Positions 20,007 to 28,512 of a stretch of 28,512 nucleotides of DNA are shown here, piece by piece. Position numbers and translations under genes: made by a program. Origin of the DNA: Amoeboaphelidium occidentale (lineage: Eukaryota > Aphelidiomycota > Aphelidea). The notes beneath the pieces are model-generated. The model ran no database searches, had not been told where the DNA came from, and saw only the letters and a list, made by a program, of their open reading frames with translations. Location: the NCBI GenBank assembly GCA_023515795.1, contig JALGPX010000050.1, forward strand, positions 44,996 through 73,507. The letters run 5' to 3'. The first letter of the stretch is position 1, and every line of letters starts with the position of its first letter.

Positions 20007-23000
20007 ATGAGACTTCAGGTTTTGTATGGATGTATGATCATGCTATGCTCTTTCATAGTAGGAAGTTTAGAACATGAAAAGAGCTTCTTTCTTCAAGATG
20101 GAGCTTCTAATGTGCTTGCCATTGGTATTTACAGAGACTCACTGCTGGTGACTGCATCAAACGATGTTGTTCAGAAGGACATTGAAACTGGAATCCTCCA
20201 AAGAACCTTTAGAGCTCATGATAAAACTGTGTATTCCTTCGTTGTTACAAATGATTCCAGGATGATATCATCTGGTTATGATGACATGATGGTCGTTTGG
20301 GATCTTGTTACAGGATCGATTCTCAAAAGGATTTGGTTAAGAGTACCAGATACAAGGATAGAGAGCTTAGCTGTAAAGAATAATATTGTCAATGCTGGTG
20401 GCCTTGATAACAAAGTAAGACAAGTTGATTTGGTCAGTGGAAGGATCATCAGAACAATAGGTACTTCCATAACTTTGCGATAGCTTAATAGTTTTGTAGA
20501 GCTCGATGGTTACGTATACAGCATTGCCGTTGGTAATGAGCACTTCTTTGTTGGAAAGCAAACCTCTCCGAATGTTTTAAGATACTTGATTCAAGGAGGA
20601 ACTGCAAGAATGAGCTTGGATGGTCATACCAACACTGTCTTCACACTCTTCTGGTCTAACGATATCCTTCTATCGGGATCTGCTGACAAGAATGTTATTT
20701 GCTGGAATGCAAGGAGCGGAAATATCATAAGAATCTTAACAGGCCACTCTGACGGTATTTACGCAGTTGGTCTGTTTGAAGGATTTGTTTATTCAGCAGG
20801 ATTCAATCGAATTGTATTCAAGTGGAATATCGATAATGGAGAGATTGTAAAGAAGTTTGATGATCTCCATGCTATTGTGATCAAGTGTTTCGCGTACAGA
20901 CCATCAGAACTTTTTACAGGCTCTATTGATACTACAGTGATAAGATGGAATGCAATATCTGGTGAATCAATATTCCGTTATATAATGAGAATTAAGAAAT
21001 TAAGGGCCGTTGCTGCATGGAAGAACTACGTCATGAGTGCAGGTGAAGATATTGAAATCAATATTTGGGATGTAGCAATCGATAGCATTGAGCCTATTGC
21101 GGTGATAGTCGATCATATTCTTGCTATTAACTGCCTCTCAGTTTATGACGATTTTCTCTATTCGGGAAGCTCTGACACAACGGTGAAGCAATGGAACCTC
21201 ACTCAATTTGCTCTGAATAAGATTTATGAGGGATATCCTCTAACAATCATTTCTCTAACAGCAGACCAATCTTATGTTTATGCATCAGGATTTGCGAGAC
21301 TTATCTATCAATGGAATTCTTCATCGAGTGTACTAGCCGGCCGTTTTGAGGGCCACAGTGGTGATGTGAGTACCTTGAAACTTAGCAGCAGTTTGCTTTT
21401 CTCTGGATCGAATGATCAAACTGTCAGAGTTTGGAATGTACACTCGAAACAAACTGAGAAAGTTTTTAATTGTAAGCCTTTACCAGATACTAACCTTCGG
21501 TAGCGGTTGATCCTATTAATGATATTATAATTGACGGAGACTTACTTGTTTCAGCCACGGTTGATGGCATAGAATCATTTTCACTTGCTTCCGGCGAATC
21601 TTTGGTTTATCTAGAAGGTTTTGATAATTTAAAATTTGAAGCTCATTTTTAGAGTTCATTGTCTGCGGCTGCGTTGTATCTCTGCGAAATCGCTTGTTCA
21701 CCGGTCATCCAGACGGTATCATCAGAGTTAGAGATTTGAGCACTCTAACAGTCCTTGAATTATATCAAGGTCATTCGGATTTCGTGTTTGCACTTTGCTT
21801 TGATTCCTCATTTAACCTTTACTCAACAGGGTTCGATGGGAGCATCAAAAAGTGGAACATGGCAACAAGAAGGGTTGCGTATTCTTTTGAGAGTCGCTTC
21901 TCTTCGGTAACCACTCTGGCCGCTGATGGGCCGATCCTGCTGGTAGGTTTAAGAGGCGGTAGTATTAACGCCTACAACATCAATGATGCCTCAGCTTTAT
22001 ATACCATTTCGATTAATAAGCAGGCTGTTTCATCATTATTGGCTTTAAATGGATCAGTTTACGGAACAGGCCTGGACGGGCTTTTGGTGAAATTCCCGGC
22101 GTTCCTTCTGAGAAATATCTTTACAGTTTACAGCTCTAAAGATGAACAATTACGAAGTGTCTTATTTAATAGCCTTTATTTGGTTGTGTTATTAGGCGAA
22201 AGCAAAGCTTTATTTTTCTCAAATGACCAAGTTGTGAAGACTGTTGATTTGCAAATAGCTTTGATTTGTATGACTTCAACCGAAAGTTTCCTTTTGGGAG
22301 GTTCGAGATCTGGAGCAATTTACTCTTGGAACATGGATACTTTTAAATTGGAATTTGAGTTGAAAGGTCATTTAGCTCAGGTTAATGATATTCTTGTTGT
22401 TGGACAACGGCTTTTCTCGGGTTCAGATGATAAAACTATCATTCAATGGTCTTTAGATGACAGAATCGTTGGAAATGTCTATCAAAGACTTTCCGCAAAT
22501 GCTCTAGGGCATCTTGGCCCTGTGAATGCATTATCATACTGTTACGGAACGCTGTTCACTGCGGGCGCAGATTTGTCTGCTCGTCGATGGAACACTCAAA
22601 CAGGAAGGCATGAAGATGTTTATTTTGGGTTCTCAAAAGCTGTAACCACGGTATTATGTCATAACAGTTCGATTTTCGCCGGGAGCGAGGATTTCGCAGT
22701 GCTAATGTTTCAGCCCTCTTTCAATGATTTATCACAAGATTCAACCATTTCACGGACCCTTATTTCTACTAGAAAAAACAGAGTAACAAGACTCGTTCAA
22801 AGATCTCAGTCTATTGGGTCCAGCGATTCCCCTATTTTGTCGATTATTATTGGGGCAATTGTTTTAATTATTTCATTACTTTCTTTGACTTTCTTTTTAT
22901 TTTATTGGAACTCAACTAACAGAAAACAGGCCCCTGATATTAATTCTAGCTCTGCGTTCGACTCAAGCATAACAACAACCGATTTACGTACGATCGTTAA

Positions 23001-23706
23001 TTCCGTCATGGGAATTTCAAAGCATGCATCTTATTTAATTCCTTCTTCGATGATTGCCGGAATCCGGAAACTAACAAGCGGTGGTGGTGGTGAGCTTTTA
23101 ATCGCTAAAATTATGGATCCAACCTTGCAAAAGAAATTCGGAGACACAGTAATTCAGAAAATTGTATTTATTAGGAACAAAGCGAATGAACAGGCATTCT
23201 TTCAAGAAGTCGGAATTATGATCATGCTGTCTTCTTTTCCTCATTTTTGTCGAATCATTGGATATACTGAGAATCCATTATCCTTAATTTTGAAGCTTTA
23301 CCCTCAAGGTTCTCTTTCAGAATGGTTACACAAACTCCAAGGTGCATCAAAATTTGATGTGAAGCTCTTAAGAGAACTTGCTGAAGCTATACGTATAATG
23401 CACTCGCATTATTTGGCACATTGCGATATTAAGCCTCAAAATGTCTTGATGCAAGTTGATAACAGCGTACCGTCGTGCTACTTGACAGATTTCGGTATTA
23501 CACAAATATTGTCAGACGAGATTCTCGCATCCAAAACTTTCAACATAATCAACTTGAGAGGCCTTTCTGTATTCTATGCGTCGCCCGAGGCTTTTACCAA
23601 TTTTAAATCAAAGATGTATTTGCAGACCGATTTCAAGATGTATGACATTTACTCTTTTGCTTGCGTCATATTCGAAGTTATAACACGCAAGGTTCCATGG
23701 AGTTAA
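20007..23706 (+). CDS. WD40-propeller receptor-like kinase, copy 5
   Basis: A complete paralogue of 1197 residues. Exons are 20007-20460, 20500-21471, 21504-21617 and 21653-23706; introns are 39, 32 and 35 bp, all phase 1. The ATG at 20007 was chosen because it opens a signal peptide (MRLQVLYGCMIMLCSFIVG) aligned with the other copies; an in-frame ATG at 19902 would add 35 unlikely residues. The intron that copies 2, 3 and 4 carry after repeat 9 is absent, and the coding sequence continues without a gap there. After about 21 repeats come the linker RKNRVTRLVQR, a membrane helix (about residues 908-931) and the kinase. Kinase residues are Lys1016, Glu1032, HCDIKPQN with Asp1105, DFG Asp1126, SPE Glu1159 and helix-F Asp1178. 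The protein ends in VPWS. Confidence 0.92.
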
Positions 23707-23739
23707 ACTATCTGGTTGTTCTAATCGTTTCCTCGTTGA

Positions 23740-23745
23740 AATAAA
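23740..23745 (+). terminator. AATAAA poly(A) signal of copy 5
   Basis: AATAAA 33 bases after the TAA stop of copy 5, before the truncated kinase fragment. Confidence 0.55.
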
Positions 23746-23880
23746 AGAAATTTCTGACCATAGGTTATAATCAAACAGATTCTCTTCTAACTTGTAAGAT
23801 CGCGAATGGAGCTTCATTTCCCAACAATAGACCAGAGTTCTGATATAAACTCGGCACAGAAAGCGCAACTGTAAATCGGC

Positions 23881-24555
23881 TTTCTTATTGAGAGTTCTTC
23901 CATCGCAAAAGTCAAGAAGATTGCTTCTGGTGGTGGCGGAGAGTTGTTCTTATCGAAAATCATGAATCTTTCTTTAGCCGGAAAGGTTGGCGATGCAGTA
24001 ATCCAGAAGATTGTCTATACCAAAAACACAGCCGCGGAAGACGCGTTCTATCAAGAAGTTGGTATTATGATCACTCTGTCAAAATTTCCACATTTCTGTC
24101 AAGTTATCGGATACACAGAGAAGCCTCTTTCCATGATTTTGAAGTATTACTCCGAAGGCTCCTTTTTTGACAGGTTGCATAAGAATACAAGTGGCAAAAC
24201 GATTAGGATTAAGATCTTGAAAGAAATTGCGCAGGCTCTGAATACCATGCATTCCCACTATTTAGCACATTTTTGTCTAAAGTCCCAGAATGTACTTATT
24301 GAAGTTTTTCAGGGTATCCCTTGTTGTTATTTAACAGATTTCGGAATTACACAGATTCTTTCAATGAACATTGTGGCTTCCAAAATGTTCAATGTGACTA
24401 ATTTACGCGGGTTGTCTGTCCATTATGCTTCTCCAGAGGCGTTCACTAATTTCAGGGCAAAGTTTTATGAAAGAGTTGATTTCAAGAAGTATGACATGTA
24501 CTCTTTTGGTTGTGTCTTGTATGAAGTACTGATTAGACGATCCTCATGGTCCTAA
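23881..24555 (+). pseudogene. 5'-truncated receptor-kinase fragment with lost catalytic Asp
   Basis: The frame (open from after TAA at 23872) matches only the kinase end of the array genes. It starts just before the glycine loop (SGGGGELFLSK) and ends at TAA (24553). VIQK Lys, the helix-C QEVGIM segment, LTDFGIT, YASPEAF and the helix-F Asp are all kept. The catalytic-loop HCD is replaced by HFC, so the catalytic Asp is missing, and the terminal Pro-Trp is Ser-Trp. There is no propeller, membrane helix or ATG at the front, and no AATAAA soon after the stop. The best reading is a partial tandem duplicate of the 3' end of an array gene that has lost function. A short expressed pseudokinase started at an internal Met (23962) cannot be excluded, because the frame is intact. 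Confidence 0.8.
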
Positions 24556-26031
24556 AGCAGGTTGCTGCAAGATAAGATAAGGCAAGCTTTTCTCAACAAT
24601 TAATGTTGCATATTGATATTACTAAATGATCGTTCATTTCCGTAATATATCCCTCTGCTGAGATGTTCTGCAAATCGACATTATTTTTTAGGGCTGCAGC
24701 TCTTTCTCCTTAAAACGTCTGCCATGCTAGCATGTTTTTCTGCAATGACTGTCTTTAGAACTGTTACTGTTACACTCTCACACTCTTATGCTTTCATGCT
24801 CTGGACAGTTTTACTATGCGTACACTTCTTTTCTTTTGTCACGTAATCATTTGCTCGTCTTATTCGAGCGCGTCAAGCGGGGTGATCGTGTATTTGCGCA
24901 TTTGGAGGATGTTGACTTGTTTGATCGTTATCACTGGTTGCAAAGGCAATCTCGCCGCATTTATTGAAAATATAGAGTCAGATAATGTTACCGTATGAGT
25001 GTACTAAGGATAGTCCCTTGATCAAGGTTGACAAAGGCTATTCACTGAAATCCATCACCAACGCCTGCTCGTTAGCACGCTGAATATCGAATATCTCTTT
25101 ATGATAAATGCTATGAGATTTAAGAATACACCGATAAATCGTTAAGTTCTTGTCTCTAAACTGGAGAGTACCCACAGCGTCATTTTTTCTAAATGACGTG
25201 AAACGCTGATTCCCGACATGCTGGGGATCTTTATCTCTCACAGGAAGTTCTATCATGCTAGGCTTGTCAACTGGCTCCTTTAGACGATATTTTACCACCT
25301 AATTATGATTCTTATCACTCTAGTTTCACCAAAGGTCTGGTTTGGATCACTGCAAGCTTCTAAACGCCGTAACCGCTCAATAGAGCCTCCTATCCCGTAC
25401 CATAGTCGATTCTGTACTCACTGTTCATTTTTGTATAGTCTTATAGCGTGAAACTTAAACTAGCTTGCAGCATCTGAACCTCGCACTTCTCAAAATTTGC
25501 AGAGGCAGCACGAGAACAATGTATCATACCAAAAAGAACATAAACGAAAAGCATCATCACTCTGAAATTATCGAACCTAAATGTTCCCATGGGATGTTGT
25601 ATTAATTTGGCGAATCATGTTAGTTCAGGGGCAGAATTGCCTGATTTAAAGAGATTGTTGAAAAACGATATATACTTCTCACCAAGGATGTCACACTCCA
25701 TAAATATCTAGCCGGTGCAATGTGCTCAACAAGAAAGAATCAAAAATTGATTGTCGATAAGTGCTAAGGGCCTTCTGTATTGCACTCGCCAACAAGCTAG
25801 CGTGCGATTGTCTGGCTTGGTCAACCATTAAATAACCGCTGCGGGAAACTTCATCAAAGTGAATTTTTTAAGCAATCATTTCACGCCGCCTGTAAAAATC
25901 GAACGAAGTCTTCTGCTAGTCCAAACAACTCATTCAGCGCCGCTGATCGGTTTCAAACAGAAAGGCTATAGTTTCGAGACTTAAGTTCCTTTTCTTCTTG
26001 AACTTGAACAAGTCAACAACTCATTTCTTCA
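24556..26031. other. Gene-poor stretch with weak relics
   Basis: Almost 1.5 kb without a convincing gene. It contains a 12-bp palindrome CATGCTAGCATG (24723-24734), a 59-codon ATG frame at 24788-24967 (+) whose second half looks protein-like (LFERVKRGDRVFAHLEDVD), and the BTB-like frame listed separately. No tRNA, transposon end or long repeat was recognised by eye. Its last part must carry the promoter of the gene at 26032. Confidence 0.5.
25038..25298 (-). pseudogene. Possible BTB-domain relic
   Basis: A minus-strand frame of 86 codons with no ATG start (GTG at its 5' end). Its second half reads like the first half of a BTB/POZ domain: an acidic start (NDAVGTLQF), then a His/Tyr-x-CILKS-S-type segment (YRCILKSHSIYHKEIF) and an LVMDFSE ending. 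After the TAG stop the same frame continues with PLSTLIKGLSLVHSYGN, which could be the next BTB helix, suggesting a broken gene. The family match is from memory of the motif pattern and is weak. Confidence 0.25.
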
Positions 26032-28512
26032 ATGATCATACTTGTCTGGATTACTTTAGCCATTCTGGTTGCTGGCAACAGTGATAATTCTCTTGCAAAG
26101 TATCTCACAGCTAAGAAGCCTTCTTTCCAAATCAATGAGTTGTATAAACATGGAATGTACGAAAACTTGTTGATCGGCTCCATCGCTGGTAACATCTACA
26201 TGGTTGATATTGATACTGGTATTCTGGTCAAAACTATCACAGGTATATTTTGAAGTTCCTACTGACACCATAGCCTCTTTCACATCCACTGGCGGGACCG
26301 GCATAATGTCATCTGTTCAAGTTATTGGAAAACACTTGATCATCTTCTATTCAGACAGTGCTATTCAGCAATGGAATCTTGATACTGGAGAGATCGTAAG
26401 AGAAATCAAGCCTTCAAGGAGTAGCATTCTCAGCGGGGAATGCGTTTGGCATTTTGATTTAGACCTTGTCTTCTGTAGCTTGGCAAACGGCTTTGTAAGA
26501 AAAATCAACATGGCCACCAAAAGAATTGAGACTGAGTTCGATGCCCATGATAACTATTGTAATGTTCTTGTCAATGGATCTCTTCTGTACACAGCAAGTT
26601 TTGATGGTCTGGTCAAGAAGTTTGACTTGTTTGGAAATTTGTTGAGAACGTATGAAGTGGCACTTGGATATGCTAATCTTGCAGCGTTTGAAGGTGATTA
26701 CTTGTTCGTTTATTACTACAATATTGAATTCGACCGAAAGGTTCGCATAGTCAGATGGAACCATATAACAGGAATCCCTGAAGAATTTCCAGTACCCGTA
26801 TCGTACATTCTAGATCCAGTGAGGGCCTCTAAAGACTCTTATATTTGTTTTGGCTTAGGATCCTTAGGTTTGAATTTTATTCAGTTGTCCAAATCGGATT
26901 TGTCAATTATAAGATCAGATCTCCGCGACCAGCTCCATTCATTTGCAGCGCCCTACTTCAGCAATGGTGAACGATTTTTCTTTTTACCAAACTCTACTAT
27001 TTATGAAATCAACATTTCAAGCGAAGGAGTCAATTTGAGAAACACACTGGATGTGGAAGTATTCAGTTTCCCGTTCGCTGATCTTGTTGTCATCAACGAC
27101 ACAACAGTTCTTGTGGTTTTTTCTCAGTCCAGTTCAGTTAACTTTCAGGCAAAGTTTCTTGATACCCGCTCAGGGATTTTCTCCGATGGTATTGAAATTT
27201 TCAATGATCATCATCAATTCCAGAAATCAGGAGACGTTCTTATAGCTGCCGTTGGACAAAAAGTTGCAGCGTACAACATTGCTGATTTGACATTGCTTTG
27301 GAAATCTCCAACAATCGCTCCGCAAACGATTACTACATTGCGCTATCAAGAAGGCTTAATTTACTTTACCACCCTAAACTACGCTGGTTGCTATAATGCT
27401 TCGACATTTGAAAAGATTGGCTTACTTTACTTTGATGATGGCCTCTACGGAACACCAGCATTTCTTGATCAGGTATTCTACAGATTATATACAGAGTTTT
27501 CGATGTTTGCATACGATTTCACTGATGGGCGTATGTTGATTAAATATGATCGAATGCCGAACTTCTTTATTCATGCTTTAATTTACGAAGGGTATCTTTA
27601 CGTCGCAAATACAGACAGTTTTATCTATAAGTACGATATTTCTAGTCCGGATATTGTTCTTGTTTTTTCCGGCCACACATTTGAGGTCTCAGTCATACTA
27701 ATTGATGGCTTGTTTATGTACTCTGGATCTGCAGATCAAAAAATCCGTAAGTGGAACATCGAAAATGGTGAATCCCTCTTCATCTATCATGGACACAGTG
27801 AAAGGATTGATAAGTTATATCTTCATGACAGAAAACTCTTTTCGCTGACAAGAACAGAAATCAAGATTTGGGATCTGACTAGAGATCGTTTGTTGGCGAC
27901 ACAATTTGAAAAATCATCTGTTCTGATTTCACTGTCCGTTTTTCAGAACGGGCTATTTTCTTGTTCTGTAGATGGAACTATTACGTCCTGGAATATTGAT
28001 CAAGGTCGCAAATATTCTGAACTCAAGAAGAAGACACCAGGGAAGTTTTTTGTTACAGTACAAAGTTTGAATAACTCTTTGGCCGTAAGTTATAACGATG
28101 GTTCTATCGTGCAATACTTCCTTGAAGAGAACGCAACCTCTAAGATAATTTCAAACCCCGCGGTGGTCGAATTATCGAACTTTGTTTTATTTAAAGATTT
28201 ACTTTTCCTATTTGGAGCTGCAGAGGGTCTTGCTATTAAGAATTTAACGAGCGACATTGTACGTAGAATCGAGATTAAGAATTACGTCTCAAATTCTCTC
28301 CTAGTTACCGATCAGTTCATTTTCAGCGGGAACAATGATACTTCAATCACTAAGTATGATGCTAGCTCTCTCGGTTTGCTCAGAACTATTAAAGCCCATA
28401 CCGGATCTGTCACAGTTCTAGGACAGTTTGAAAATGAGCTCATATCAGGTAGCGAAGATAATTCCTTAAGAACATGGAACCTCGACAATTTGAATCTGAT
28501 TTCGGATCTAAA
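26032..28512 (+). CDS. Divergent secreted or membrane WD40-propeller protein (3' partial)
   Basis: Exon 26032-26242 joins exon 26274 to the window end across a 31-bp phase-1 intron with a CTGAC branch-like site. This gives at least 816 residues without a stop. The first 15 residues (MIILVWITLAILVAG) form a signal peptide. The rest is about 19 WD40-like repeats, most degenerate; clear ones near the end are GHTFEV..GSADQKIRKWN (27673-27755) and AHTGSV..GSEDNSLRTWN (28393-28483). The intron sits after the repeat that aligns with repeat 3 of the array genes, so this gene appears to lack about two N-terminal repeats. It lacks the later introns in the part seen. Membrane and kinase parts, if any, lie beyond the window. 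It is probably a distant member of the same receptor family, but that is inference. Confidence 0.8.

Noticed and set aside
24723-24734. Palindrome CATGCTAGCATG
   Set aside because: A single 12-bp palindrome in 28 kb is not informative without recurrence or context.
1-28512. Non-standard genetic code, suggested by tiny introns as in ciliates
   Set aside because: TAA, TAG and TGA each terminate genes at homologous positions, and none occurs inside the spliced frames.
1-28512. Bacterial origin, CRISPR, tRNA or transposon content
   Set aside because: Spliceosomal introns and AATAAA signals show a eukaryote; no repeat array, clover-leaf RNA, transposase or terminal repeat was seen by eye.

Overview
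The window is nuclear DNA from a gene-dense eukaryote. It is dominated by a tandem family of cell-surface receptor-like protein kinases. Reading frames are interrupted by very short spliceosomal introns: 17 were placed, 29-39 bp, all phase 1, with GT-AG or GC-AG ends and often a CTAAC/CTGAC-like branch site just before the acceptor. AATAAA signals follow most stop codons. TAA, TAG and TGA all end genes, so the code is standard. The tiny introns, compact spacing, Ser/Thr-rich stalks and TKL-like kinases recall early-diverging fungi and relatives (chytrid, Rozella or aphelid type). That placement is inference; no marker gene is present to settle it.

Layout. Five genes encode the same protein of about 1200 residues: 1-2182 (5' end outside the window), 2267-6004, 6119-9853, 14269-18012 and 20007-23706, all on +. 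Each complete copy has a signal peptide, about 21 WD40-like propeller repeats (consistent with three seven-bladed propellers), a basic linker, one membrane helix, a conserved juxtamembrane block and a cytoplasmic kinase domain. On the minus strand, 9900-12644 encodes a kelch-propeller/Ser-Thr stalk/TM/kinase receptor with the same kinase style. Beside it is a small secreted proline-rich protein (12846-13328). At 23881-24555 lies a 5'-truncated kinase copy whose catalytic Asp is lost. At 26032-28512 starts a divergent all-propeller gene that runs off the window. An unrecognised gene (18506-19704, minus) and a possible small membrane protein (18241-18408, minus) sit between array members. The stretch 24556-26031 is largely empty, with weak relics.

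The most striking property is shared by all seven kinase-bearing units. The kinase domain stops at or a few residues after the Pro-Trp at the end of subdomain IX, so helices G to I are missing, and a poly(A) signal or the next gene follows at once. The catalytic-loop HRD is HCD (HSD in the kelch gene), making them non-RD kinases, and the glycine-rich loop is four consecutive glycines. Together the genes look like a locally amplified family of surface receptors with interchangeable propeller ectodomains and one minimal kinase module. The ligand, the downstream pathway and whether the kinases are active cannot be read from the sequence.
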